64,000 bases of DNA, from assembly GCA_964494345.1 (NCBI GenBank), contig CAZBSI010000001.1, positions 496,001 through 560,000 of the forward strand, given 5' to 3'. The position numbers and the translations under genes were made by a program. A model generated the notes under the pieces. That model saw nothing but the letters and a program-made list of their open reading frames with translations. It ran no database searches and had not been told where the DNA came from. Of this stretch, positions 39,468-48,625 are shown one piece after another. Each line of letters begins with the position of its first letter. Positions within the stretch are counted from its first letter, which is position 1. The stretch comes from DTKD01 sp964494345. GTDB taxonomy: Bacteria; Armatimonadota; UBA5829.

Positions 39468-42224
39468 ATGCACCTGGGTGTCGAACCCTGAGAATCTCGC
39501 GTCAGTTGTGGTATCGGGGATTCGCACATTACCGCTTGTCCCGTCCATGTTGGGTATAACGGCGTAACGCTTTCCGGACGGTGCAGTTACCACTGCATAG
39601 CGCTGTTTCGTTGCAGTCTCTTGCACTTTGGCCCGGCGATATGTCGCATCCGTAAGATCTGAATCGCCAGCAACTAAAACATATACTATGTCCGTTATCG
39701 TTCCCCCGGTTTGAATTTCTCTTGTTCCCTTGTAATCCGCAAGCAGCATATCGAACTGCAGGCTGCGAGTCGGCGCGTTTCTTCCAGAGTAGTCATACAG
39801 TGAGAAGTCATCGCTTGTAAGCAGGACAACGCCCAGTTTATTGTCAATGTTCAGCCAGGGGGAGTTCAAATATTGCGTAGTAGATGTTACCGCGTTTGCG
39901 TTCGGATCAGCGGCGCTTATCGTATCGAGATTTTTCGCCCCCGGAAGCTGTATCGGAGGTGTGTCTTTAGTATAAATGATCCGTTGGCTGTTATTGAATA
40001 TGTCGTTGGCAATTGCCATGTTCAGCGAATATGAAGAGTCAGATCTAAAAGATGCGCTGGCGCTGGTTCGCTCGAATACTACAACCATTCCCTCGTCGGT
40101 CAGTGAGGTGAAGCTGATTTGTTTTTTTGCTATGGGCGCGCCGGTGGTGTCATTGTAGGCGATTTCACCGGTTGTGCAGAATCCGCCTTTGAATGTATTT
40201 TCTTTGTGTTTTGAATGGGATTGTTTTAGATCGACGTTTTCTGTTCTGAAACGACCAATAAACTGCTCCGGCATCCATTCGACCATATCCGCACAACCCT
40301 CGGGGACAAATAAACCCAATGGGTACAGCCCGTGTAGATGACGCCAGCTAAACGACGAAAACGCCTTTGCCGAGCGCCCGAATATCCATTCCGTGTCGGA
40401 GCTTGACCAACTGCCTGCCAGATGGCGCCAAAGCTGCTGTGAGCTGGCGGGGGCAGGTATCGACCCGTGCTTATGTAGAAGATAACACAAACCAAGGTTT
40501 GCATAGGTGTCGGTCTCGTATTCGGCCAGGCGATCGTGAAGGTCATTACCTGTGAACCTGCCTCCGTAGAAACTACCGTCGCAATTAATAAGCTGTTCAC
40601 GCTCAAGGGTTGCTATGCGTTCTTTTTCGAGCGAACGTGCATGTGTGTCGTTATAGCGCAATTGGGCTAACACTGTGGCAGGCAGAACAAAACTCAGACC
40701 ATAAGCGTAGCGCGGCCAATCTTTGCCGCTGAGATATGCAAATCGGCCGCCGCCAATATAGGCCCTTTTAATCCATTTCCATACGTCCTGATAATGATGG
40801 AACATAGCCTCCGGAGGGGTGATGCCCCCGCCGACCAAGCCTTCAAATCCCCAGGCCAAAGAATGCAAGGGGCAGGCCATATAACAAAAGTGATAAGCTC
40901 CGTGGTTTTCGATTGTAAAATCGTCGTGAATATTGACTGTATTGACCCACTCTTTGACTGGTTTTCCGTCGACTATAGTATCGTCGTTTTTGTCTGATGC
41001 TGTAGAGAGCGTGTTCATGCAAAACTGAATGAGTTTGGTGCGCCATGCTTGTGCGTTAGGATGATCCGGAAACATTCCGACAGCCCACGCGAGGATCTCC
41101 GAGTCCCAGGCATTTTCTTCGGATTTGGTATCGGATTTAACTCCACTGGGCGGGTTGCGTTTCAAATGTCTATTGGCTTCGTGGACTACAATCCGTTCTA
41201 CGTTTGCCCGCTCTTTTGGCGTTAGATTCGACCAAATAAGACGCGCTCCCGCCGCCATCCGAGCCGTCCACCAGGCGGATTGCCAGTCGTTGCCCCATTG
41301 GCATCCGTCAGCACAGTGCAAGTCCCCCGTTACATGCCCACGTGTCATATATTCGAGGCAGGCTCTGGCTCTTTGTAGCAACACTTCCTGAGATACGCCG
41401 GATGGCTTTGGGTCGTATTCCGGAGAAGTCGCCAGCAGCGCAGTCACAAAAATATAGTTGCCCATCGCGCGCAGACCCATCTCAGCGTGGGTTGGGTCGC
41501 CAAAATAGCCTACTTCGGGCTTTCCAAGAAAGTTTGGGTGCCATCCACGCTCAGAATACATCGGGAAGCGTTCTAAAATGCGCATCATATCAGCTTCGCT
41601 GGGATACGATTCCGCTGAATAGTCCGGTTGTTTTATTAAATGCAGGCGATCGTTGTGTGGTTTTGGTAATATCGGCTCCAGGCGAGGCATCGTTAGTTTG
41701 GTGACTACAGATGACGCCTCGAAAGGCCCATCGCTCGGGGTTATTTCGAGCCCATTGAGCACCCAGTTTCTGATTGGCGAACTGAAGCGCAGGACTAGCG
41801 CTGCATCTTTCACTTCCGCTGCGAAAGTATATGCAATAACCTCCCCTGCCCCAGGGTTCAATCCCTCTACTACTTTTTTGCCATTGGCTTCGATGTCGAG
41901 AATGTGATCCCCGACCATACAATCCCCGGTGTGGACCGTCACGCTGTAATATCCATTCGGTAGATCGACTCTGAACTCCGCTGCGGGCCTGCCGTATACG
42001 AAATCTCGGCGGAGAGGGTCGAGATAGCCACGGTCGCGCATCTCCAGCCTTGGCTTGCCAACCCAGCCGTATTTAAGCTGCGGGGTGTAGTGAGTCGTTA
42101 TTGTGGCTTGAGTCCATTTTTCTGCAACAGGAGACTCTGGCATGCCGAAATCCAGGGATATTGTATCTGCCGAAGCGATGACTGCAAAAAGTAGGGCCAG
42201 GATCGAAAATACCAACTTTTTCAT
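39456..42224 (-). CDS. Large secreted polysaccharide-lyase-like protein
   Basis: 922 residues with a signal peptide (KKLVFSILALLFAVIASA). Residues about 20-165 form a carbohydrate-binding-like module (SLDFGMPESPVAEKW, YGWVGKPRLEMRDRGYLDPL, LPNGYYSVTVHTGD), like modules seen on rhamnogalacturonan-active enzymes. Residues about 200-600 look like an alpha-toroid (WQSAWWTARMAAGARLIWS, ENAWDSEILAWAVGMFPDHP, FTIENHGAYHFCYMACPLHS), as in heparinase II/III-type lyases; His and Tyr in ENHGAYH may be catalytic. A C-terminal beta-sandwich follows. Substrate unknown. It is coupled to the URO-D-family gene by an ATGA overlap and is last in a four-gene operon. Confidence 0.6.
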   Translation of the reverse strand: MKKLVFSILALLFAVIASADTISLDFGMPESPVAEKWTQATITTHYTPQLKYGWVGKPRLEMRDRGYLDPLRRDFVYGRPAAEFRVDLPNGYYSVTVHTGDCMVGDHILDIEANGKKVVEGLNPGAGEVIAYTFAAEVKDAALVLRFSSPIRNWVLNGLEITPSDGPFEASSVVTKLTMPRLEPILPKPHNDRLHLIKQPDYSAESYPSEADMMRILERFPMYSERGWHPNFLGKPEVGYFGDPTHAEMGLRAMGNYIFVTALLATSPEYDPKPSGVSQEVLLQRARACLEYMTRGHVTGDLHCADGCQWGNDWQSAWWTARMAAGARLIWSNLTPKERANVERIVVHEANRHLKRNPPSGVKSDTKSEENAWDSEILAWAVGMFPDHPNAQAWRTKLIQFCMNTLSTASDKNDDTIVDGKPVKEWVNTVNIHDDFTIENHGAYHFCYMACPLHSLAWGFEGLVGGGITPPEAMFHHYQDVWKWIKRAYIGGGRFAYLSGKDWPRYAYGLSFVLPATVLAQLRYNDTHARSLEKERIATLEREQLINCDGSFYGGRFTGNDLHDRLAEYETDTYANLGLCYLLHKHGSIPAPASSQQLWRHLAGSWSSSDTEWIFGRSAKAFSSFSWRHLHGLYPLGLFVPEGCADMVEWMPEQFIGRFRTENVDLKQSHSKHKENTFKGGFCTTGEIAYNDTTGAPIAKKQISFTSLTDEGMVVVFERTSASASFRSDSSYSLNMAIANDIFNNSQRIIYTKDTPPIQLPGAKNLDTISAADPNANAVTSTTQYLNSPWLNIDNKLGVVLLTSDDFSLYDYSGRNAPTRSLQFDMLLADYKGTREIQTGGTITDIVYVLVAGDSDLTDATYRRAKVQETATKQRYAVVTAPSGKRYAVIPNMDGTSGNVRIPDTTTDARFSGFDTQVHLLP

Positions 42225-43204
42225 TTGCCAGCCTGCTTTCGAACGGTGTCATAGATCAGATCGTAGGCAAAAGTCAGCTCTTCAATAGAACAATGATTCT
42301 GCACAAAATGTGTTGTGCAAAATAGCAGACCGCCGTCTTTGAACACATCTAACACACGCAGGATCTCGGATTTTAGATGATCCAATTTGCCAAACCCTAT
42401 AGTGGTCTGCACGTCCAGCCCACCCATTATCGTGAACTTGTCCATATAATTCGACCGATAGGCAGCGTAGTCCATCCCGGCGGATTCCTGAAACGGATGG
42501 ACCACATCGAAACCGATCTCGACGATGCCATCCAGCACCTGCATCACGTTTCCGTCACTGTGCAGACTGCAATAGCACCCTCGCGATTTGACCGCGTCGA
42601 CGACTTTTTTGTGGTATGGAAAGATCATCTCACGCCATATCTTCGGGCTGAACATCAAGCCATTTTGCGCGCCCCAGTCGTCAGAAATGTGGATCATGTC
42701 GACCCCCAAATCGATGCAGTTCATGGCAAACGCGATATTCCAATCGGCCTGGCGAGAGTAGAGAGCGTGAATCTCCTCGGGAAACATAAGTAGATAAGCG
42801 AGGTGGTTTTCGATCCCAAACACCCCGTTCATCGCCTCAAAGAACCCCGGTGTTTGCATATACACAAATCGACCGCGCTGCTCTTTGTGATGCGCAATGC
42901 CGTTTTTTACGTCCTGATACGCCCCGTTGCTGTTCGGGTCTACCATCGGCACGTCGGACATATCACCAGGTTCGGGCAATCGGCCGAGGTTTTCATTAAG
43001 TTGAGTCAGCACCGCGGGATGAAAAGTTGGTGGGCCGCCAAAGAGATGCGCGAAGTCGAACTCGTATTTGTCCTCAAAAGCCGCAACAGAGCCGAATGAT
43101 TGGTTGATTTCATCGGTCAGGTTCGCGCTAACCCAACCGTAGATGGGCACTCGATCCGGCGTGCGGTGATTTATGGTTGCGATGACACGTTCCCTCGATA
43201 GCAT
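42221..43204 (-). CDS. Uroporphyrinogen-decarboxylase-superfamily protein (not HemE)
   Basis: 327 residues of the URO-D/MtaA barrel family (PF01208). It opens SRERVIATINHRTPDRVPIYGW, as in the expanded non-HemE branch of plant-polymer degraders. It lacks the HemE N-terminal Arg signature. The metal region reads CSLHSDGNVMQVLDGIVEIG, where MtaA-type methyltransferases usually have HxCGN; the His is kept and Cys is replaced by Asp. A C-terminal Cys/His pair is present (FCTTHFVQNHC). Located between GH43 and the lyase-like gene, it more likely handles a methyl or carboxyl group of a sugar product than tetrapyrrole. The true reaction is unknown. AGGAGCGG precedes the start. Confidence 0.75.
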   Translation of the reverse strand: MLSRERVIATINHRTPDRVPIYGWVSANLTDEINQSFGSVAAFEDKYEFDFAHLFGGPPTFHPAVLTQLNENLGRLPEPGDMSDVPMVDPNSNGAYQDVKNGIAHHKEQRGRFVYMQTPGFFEAMNGVFGIENHLAYLLMFPEEIHALYSRQADWNIAFAMNCIDLGVDMIHISDDWGAQNGLMFSPKIWREMIFPYHKKVVDAVKSRGCYCSLHSDGNVMQVLDGIVEIGFDVVHPFQESAGMDYAAYRSNYMDKFTIMGGLDVQTTIGFGKLDHLKSEILRVLDVFKDGGLLFCTTHFVQNHCSIEELTFAYDLIYDTVRKQAGK

Positions 43205-43222
43205 CGTTCCGCTCCTGTCCTG

Positions 43223-44662
43223 CTACATCGACTGCTCATCCGGCTCATAATTCGAAAACCCGCACCAACCGAACGCCGCTTCGCAATCTTTTGCGACCAG
43301 GCCAAACCGAGAGGTTCCGATGTCCAGGCGGGTGTCTATTTTGGTCATCTCATCGAACCGAACTTGCCACCGACCGTCATATTGCTGAACGATTACGGTG
43401 TGCCAGACACCAAAGTCAAAGTTCTTAGGCAAAGACGCGATTGAGTCTGCCTTGCCAGAGAGAGCGATTGTCTTTGAGACGGGATCGAGCAGCAAAGTAA
43501 CTTTTCCGCGCTCTCCGTCGAATGCGACCCCGTATCGACCAGGCCCGTTGTTATTTATTAACTTGACGTTAAACTCAGCGACAAAATTGGATTTCAAACT
43601 GCATTTAGAGCATAACTGGCCAGATTTTCCTACCAGGCGATCTTCACCACGCACATTCCAGTCTCCTGATATGATTTCCCAGTTTGGGCCAATGTCAGTG
43701 CGTATGAAACTCTCGCAATAGTCCGGTGGTTCCGGGTTCGGTTGGGCTGACCAGGTTGGGCCGTCGCAGCGCAGGTCACCAACGGAGTCGAAGTAGAGCT
43801 TGTCCAGACACAGCCGCCTGGCGGTTCCTCCGGACTTGCGACAATGGTAGACTTGCCACAGGGACTTAAGATTAGGCCCTCTGATGCTCCAGTTGCAACC
43901 GGTAGCCACCCATTCGCCGCTTATTTGTTTGACGAGCGTATCGGATTTCTGCGGTTTCAGATCGGCAATCGACTTACCCTTAGCCACTCGCACCTGGTAA
44001 GTATCCCTGAGCCAGTCGTTGCCGCAGTATGTGAGATAATAAATGCCGTTGCGCTTCCAAAGATCAGGCCCCTCCGTCCAGAAGTTACCGTTGTTTTCCG
44101 CGCTGAACTGGCAGACTGGCAAAGTGCAATTGTCACCATCACCTTTTACCGGGGAAGGTGTCTTTCTGTATTGAATGCCAACGCCATCCCATCCCGCATA
44201 AAACAGATATAGCTGACCATCGTCGTCTAAAAGTGGGACAGCGTCGAGGCTGTTGACATTTATTAGGTCTTTATTGACGCATACAAAAGGGCCGGTAGGC
44301 TTATCGGACTCGAAAACCTTGTGCTTTTGATCAATGCCGCAGATATATAGATAGAACTTACCGTTGTAATAGAACGGGCCGGGGCTCCAGCCGTGGCCGT
44401 CTGCAAATACTGGGTCGTTGTCAGTACACAGACCCATATACTTCCAGTTGACTAGGTCAGCCGATTCCCAGCAGCGCAGGCCGGGGTCTTCCTTTACCTT
44501 TGTGGCATAGAGATAGTATTTGCCCATCCAGCGCAAAACGCCAGGGTCGGCGATGCCTGCGCCCATAATTCCGTTGTCGATCGGAAGAGGGTTTTTATAA
44601 GCCCCTGCACTGACTCCAAGGGCCAATACGCCGATCAGCAGAAACATCGCCTCCCTGAACAT
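43223..44662 (-). CDS. Secreted GH43-family glycosidase with C-terminal beta-sandwich
   Basis: 479 residues with a signal peptide (FLLIGVLALGVSAGA). The five-bladed propeller shows the GH43 elements: GAGIADPGVLRWMGKYYLYA (base Asp), GHGWSPGPFYYNGKFYLYIC, SLDAVPLLDDDGQLYLFYAG (pKa-tuning Asp region) and FWTEGPDLWKRNGIYYLTYC (acid Glu). Residues about 320-470 are a concanavalin-like module (ENNG-free, with FNVKLINNNGPGRYGVAFD and WHTVIVQQYDGRWQVRFDE). Arabinofuranosidase, xylosidase or galactanase activity are all possible. Ten bases after the pectate-lyase-fold gene, so co-transcribed. Confidence 0.88.
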   Translation of the reverse strand: MFREAMFLLIGVLALGVSAGAYKNPLPIDNGIMGAGIADPGVLRWMGKYYLYATKVKEDPGLRCWESADLVNWKYMGLCTDNDPVFADGHGWSPGPFYYNGKFYLYICGIDQKHKVFESDKPTGPFVCVNKDLINVNSLDAVPLLDDDGQLYLFYAGWDGVGIQYRKTPSPVKGDGDNCTLPVCQFSAENNGNFWTEGPDLWKRNGIYYLTYCGNDWLRDTYQVRVAKGKSIADLKPQKSDTLVKQISGEWVATGCNWSIRGPNLKSLWQVYHCRKSGGTARRLCLDKLYFDSVGDLRCDGPTWSAQPNPEPPDYCESFIRTDIGPNWEIISGDWNVRGEDRLVGKSGQLCSKCSLKSNFVAEFNVKLINNNGPGRYGVAFDGERGKVTLLLDPVSKTIALSGKADSIASLPKNFDFGVWHTVIVQQYDGRWQVRFDEMTKIDTRLDIGTSRFGLVAKDCEAAFGWCGFSNYEPDEQSM

Positions 44663-44672
44663 AAAGCTACCC

Positions 44673-45965
44673 CTACTCTACATTAAGGCCGATTTGCACT
44701 TTGGCAGCAGCGGGAGCCTTATTGATGATTTTCTCGCCACCGGCGAACCTGCAACCGACGATAGCCGCCGAGCGCGTCTGATCACCTAGCTCTATTTGTG
44801 TCTTGCCAGCGGCAGAGAAATCGCAGCCGTTTACTATAACAGAACCGCTCTTGACCTGAATCGCTGGAGCGTCGGCATTATCGTTGGCCCAGCCAGAGAA
44901 GTGGCAGGAAGAAAACGTAACGTTGCCGTTGCCTTCGATTATCGCCTGGCTGTTTGTGGTCGGAATCGGCCAGAACCCACAATTAGAGAACTTCACCGGG
45001 CCATTATTCTCAGGGCCGATGACCACTGTCGCCATAATCTGACTGTTAGTGAACGCTACGCCTGCGTGACCTTGAGATGCATCGACCTGAACGGCTACCG
45101 GGCAAATATCCGCTCCACACTGGCTGAGCACGGCATTGCCTTCGCCCTGTGGTGTGCGGACAAAATGGTAGCCTATCTTAGGGAAGATAACGAAGCAGTT
45201 GTTCATATATTCCCAGTCGGTCTTGCCGATCAAAAAACCAATAAGATTCTCCGGCAGATACTTCAACAGCTTGTCCCATTTCGGGCCGTTCGGGGCGCTG
45301 GGATGAGCCGCACGCTGCCAGGAGTGCGGATTGAAATGGACGTCCTCGATTCGGCCGATGTCCGTGGTCTGATTGACATATATGCCGAGCTTTAAAGGGC
45401 ACCCGAAGACGTTTTTGATGTAGTGCAACTCGTTCGGGTTGGTGCCGAAGTCGATGCCTTTATAACAATTAACCAAAGTAACGTCGATGACGCTGCCGTG
45501 CATACCCCTGCCCTGGATCGTCCACGGGTAGGGTTTTACATTGTCGATATCCTGATTCGGATATAAAATCGTAATCCCTTTGATGCAACTGCTTTGGTTA
45601 AGGGAGATCAGAGGCGTCCCATCTTCCTTGCCTTCATTGCCCGTGGCATAGATAAGAGTTCCCTTGCCTATGTCCGCGTGGTGGGCGGATTCCCAAACGC
45701 CGCGAAGGGCAACTCCCTGCGGGACATTCAATGACCCGGCAATTAGATAGGTTCCTGCTGGCACAAATACTATCCCGCCCTTTTCCTCAGCGGAATCCAA
45801 AGCAGCCTGGAAGGCCTTGGTATCGTCTGTTTTGGCGTCACCTTTGGCGCCAAATTTGATGACATTGGCAGTCACGAGAGCATCAGAAGAGTCGTCTGCG
45901 CCGAAAGCAACTGACCCGGCGGCTACAACGAGGCAAATTGCCAAAAGAGCGGTCATAAATCGCAT
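44673..45965 (-). CDS. Secreted right-handed beta-helix protein (pectate-lyase superfamily)
   Basis: 430 residues, signal peptide MTALLAICLVVAAGSVAFGA. Then VIKFGAKGDAKTDDTKAFQAAL with FVPAGTYLIAGSLNVPQGV, the N-terminal hallmark of the Pectate_lyase_3 / GH28-like helix group. Later coils follow the repeated pattern (GPVKFSNCGFWPI, GNVTFSSCHFSGW, GSVIVNGCDFSAA). It is the first gene of the operon, starting with GAGGA before the ATG, divergent from the beta-mannosidase across 151 bases. Cleavage chemistry (lyase or hydrolase) cannot be assigned from motifs I can see. Confidence 0.82.
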   Translation of the reverse strand: MRFMTALLAICLVVAAGSVAFGADDSSDALVTANVIKFGAKGDAKTDDTKAFQAALDSAEEKGGIVFVPAGTYLIAGSLNVPQGVALRGVWESAHHADIGKGTLIYATGNEGKEDGTPLISLNQSSCIKGITILYPNQDIDNVKPYPWTIQGRGMHGSVIDVTLVNCYKGIDFGTNPNELHYIKNVFGCPLKLGIYVNQTTDIGRIEDVHFNPHSWQRAAHPSAPNGPKWDKLLKYLPENLIGFLIGKTDWEYMNNCFVIFPKIGYHFVRTPQGEGNAVLSQCGADICPVAVQVDASQGHAGVAFTNSQIMATVVIGPENNGPVKFSNCGFWPIPTTNSQAIIEGNGNVTFSSCHFSGWANDNADAPAIQVKSGSVIVNGCDFSAAGKTQIELGDQTRSAAIVGCRFAGGEKIINKAPAAAKVQIGLNVE

Positions 45966-46055
45966 TCCTCATCTCCAAAAACTAATCGGTATAATGAGGT
46001 TCGCCGCATCCGCGTCTCTGACCTTCTTATAAACAGGCAGAAGTTACAATGGCCC

Positions 46056-46084
46056 TTTTCTTATGATAGGCAGTTAGTTATAAT
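46056..46084 (+). promoter_or_regulatory. Putative beta-mannosidase promoter
   Basis: TTTTCT (46056-46061), 17 bases, perfect TATAAT (46079-46084). Lies in the 151-base divergent region; GGAGGGG precedes the ATG at 46117. Confidence 0.45.
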
Positions 46085-46116
46085 GTCCTCACATTCGTCG
46101 ATTCTATGGAGGGGCC

Positions 46117-48624
46117 ATGTTATCTCAGCTTGATCTTAACGGGAAGTGGAAAGCACGCGGTTTCGGGTCACGACATATAAATCCCCACAGTTACCTTGGC
46201 CCGGATGCCGATGAGCGGTTGTTTATGGAAGCACAGGTGCCCGGTGATATTCACCTCGATTTACAGGAACAGGGCTTTGTCGATGATCCTCATTTTGGTC
46301 TGAACGCGCTTGCCCAAAGATGGGTCGAAGAACAAATATGGGTCTACAGGCGAACCTTTACTGCGCCGGAGGATATTGAGGAAAAGCGGGTATGGCTGGT
46401 GTTCGACGCCATTGATCTTGTTGCTGACATATATCTTAACGGTGAGAGAATCGGCTCGCACGCAAACGTATTTTGGCCTTGCAGAATCGACGTCACGGAT
46501 AAAATAATGGTCGGGAAGAACCTGCTGGCGCTGCACATCGACAGTGGGTTATACTCCGTAGCCGAGAAACCGAGCGATGACTACAACACCAGTTGGGATC
46601 ACAAGTTGCACAAACGTTCCTGGCTCCGCAAGCCGCAGTGTCAGTTCTCCTGGGACTGGTCGCCGAGGTTAGTAAACGTTGGTATCCCCGGCGGGGTTCG
46701 CCTGGAGTGGACAGAGCAGGCCAGAATTGACTCGGTGGTTGTATACCCCACCCTTTCAGATGATTTGAAATCGGCGAAGATCAACTTGCGGGCTTATCTC
46801 GACAACGTTTCGGCTGAGCCTGTCAACGCTATACTGCGGGTTCGAGTGCCGGAAGCTGAAGAGGTAGCCGTTGAGGGGATTGGGCTGACGGCAGGCATAA
46901 GCAGGCACGATATCGCAGTCAATATAGCCAATCCCAGGCTCTGGTGGCCAAAACCATACGGCGATCAGCCTCTATACGAGGTTCAAATTGAGCTTGAAAT
47001 CGACGGCGAAATCGTGGATATGACGACGCGGCGTACAGGGATAAGAAAGATACAAATCAACCAAAACCCACACCCCGTCGAGGGCCGCTATTTTATCATA
47101 GAGATAAACAACACTCCTATTTTCGCCAAAGGTGGTAACTGGGTGCCGCCGGATACTATTTACGCTTCCATCACGCCGGAACACTATCGCAAGCTCGTCG
47201 ATCTGGCCGTTGAGGCTAACTTTAATTGCCTGAGAATTTGGGGCGGCGGGCTTTACGCTGACCCTGCATTTCTGGACGCATGCGATGAAGCGGGCGTAAT
47301 GGTCTGGCACGATTTTATTTTCGCCTGCTCTAAGTACCCCGGCGATGACGTGGAGTTTTTAACTAATGTTCGCGCAGAGATAGCGTACCAGGTCAAGCAT
47401 CTGTCCCCTCACCCCAGCCTTGTGGTATGGTGCGGTAATAACGAACTTGAGTGGGGCGCGTGGGAGTGGGGATATGATCGGCTTCATCCTCATCCCGATT
47501 ATGCGCTTTATCATCTGGAGATACCACGGATTATCGCGCGAGAGGACCCGTCGAGGCCGTATTGGCCGTCTTCACCATATTCATTGGATAACGTGAATCC
47601 GACATCGCCAATCACAGGGGATCAGCACCCGTGGCACGTATCACTTGGGGCCAGCGGATCGGATTTCTGGAAATATCGGACCGATATCAGCAGATTTCCT
47701 AACGAAGGCGGCGTGCTTGGTGCAAGCGGCCTGGCTACCCTGAGACAATCGTTGCCGGAGAATCATCGCTACGTCTTTTCCCCATCGTGGGAATTTCACG
47801 ATAATACGTGCAATTTCTCCGGTGTGCAGGGTATCTGTTATCGCATACTGCAGGACTGGGCCGGCCTATCCCCTGATGACATTTCTTTTGAGAAATATGC
47901 GTTTTTGAGCGGGATATTGCAGGCGGAGGGTTTGCGAGAATACATCGGAAACTTCCGAAGAAGAATGTTCAGCAGCGCCTCTGCTATTTTCTGGATGTAT
48001 AACGACACCTGGCCGCAGAGTCACGGTTGGACAATAGTCGATTATTATCTGCGTAGAAAACTAGCGTATCATCCCGTGCGCCGCGCATTTGCTCCGATTA
48101 CCGTGATTGCCGTCGTTGAAGAAGACAAAATTCGATTCTTCGGCGTCAACGACACCGCCCAGAGTTGGCAGGGGGATGTGCGATTCGGTTTGTTTAATTT
48201 CGCGGGAGGGCTGCCGGTTGATGAAACGCAGTCGGTAATATTGCCGGCTAATTCTTCAACTGTGATCAGCGAGTTGCCGCTTTCTGCATTAAGCGAGATT
48301 GGATTTGAAAATGCTGGCGCCTTTATCCAATTGATTCAGAATGAAAATGCGGTGGCTCAGGATCGGCTGTTGATGGCGAGATTCAAAGACTTACAGTGGA
48401 CAGAGTCGCAAATAAACATTGAGCGGCGTGGGGAGACTATAGCGTTCAGCAGCGATGCGTTCGTGTGGAGCGTGTGCCTGGATCCGGAGTGTGATTCTCC
48501 TGTGCCGGATGATGTGTTTGATATAATCCCGGGAATAGACTACGTCACAAGCTGGCCATCGGATAAGCCATTGCCTGAAATTAAAACGTCGGGCACGAAG
48601 GCTTTGATACAAAAACAGGCTTAA
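46117..48624 (+). CDS. GH2-family beta-mannosidase
   Basis: 835 residues, no signal peptide, so a cytoplasmic exo-enzyme acting on imported mannosides. It has the N-terminal jelly roll (VPGDIHLDLQEQG; RRTFTAPEDIEEKRVWLVFD), an Ig-like domain, and a barrel. The acid/base Glu is E443 in WCGNNELEWGAWEWG, and the nucleophile is probably E530 in RFPNEGGVLGAS. NYNP-like SDDYNTSWDHKLHKRSW and QCQFSWDWSPRL are typical of beta-mannosidases rather than beta-galactosidases. It is divergent from the secreted polysaccharide operon. The gene converges with ribF with one base between them. Confidence 0.92.
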   Translation: MLSQLDLNGKWKARGFGSRHINPHSYLGPDADERLFMEAQVPGDIHLDLQEQGFVDDPHFGLNALAQRWVEEQIWVYRRTFTAPEDIEEKRVWLVFDAIDLVADIYLNGERIGSHANVFWPCRIDVTDKIMVGKNLLALHIDSGLYSVAEKPSDDYNTSWDHKLHKRSWLRKPQCQFSWDWSPRLVNVGIPGGVRLEWTEQARIDSVVVYPTLSDDLKSAKINLRAYLDNVSAEPVNAILRVRVPEAEEVAVEGIGLTAGISRHDIAVNIANPRLWWPKPYGDQPLYEVQIELEIDGEIVDMTTRRTGIRKIQINQNPHPVEGRYFIIEINNTPIFAKGGNWVPPDTIYASITPEHYRKLVDLAVEANFNCLRIWGGGLYADPAFLDACDEAGVMVWHDFIFACSKYPGDDVEFLTNVRAEIAYQVKHLSPHPSLVVWCGNNELEWGAWEWGYDRLHPHPDYALYHLEIPRIIAREDPSRPYWPSSPYSLDNVNPTSPITGDQHPWHVSLGASGSDFWKYRTDISRFPNEGGVLGASGLATLRQSLPENHRYVFSPSWEFHDNTCNFSGVQGICYRILQDWAGLSPDDISFEKYAFLSGILQAEGLREYIGNFRRRMFSSASAIFWMYNDTWPQSHGWTIVDYYLRRKLAYHPVRRAFAPITVIAVVEEDKIRFFGVNDTAQSWQGDVRFGLFNFAGGLPVDETQSVILPANSSTVISELPLSALSEIGFENAGAFIQLIQNENAVAQDRLLMARFKDLQWTESQINIERRGETIAFSSDAFVWSVCLDPECDSPVPDDVFDIIPGIDYVTSWPSDKPLPEIKTSGTKALIQKQA

Positions 48625-48625
48625 A

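Noticed and set aside
42221..43204. Heme biosynthesis HemE
   Set aside because: It is in the URO-D superfamily but lacks the HemE N-terminal Arg signature and sits in a polysaccharide operon; heme here appears to use the siroheme route, which needs no HemE.
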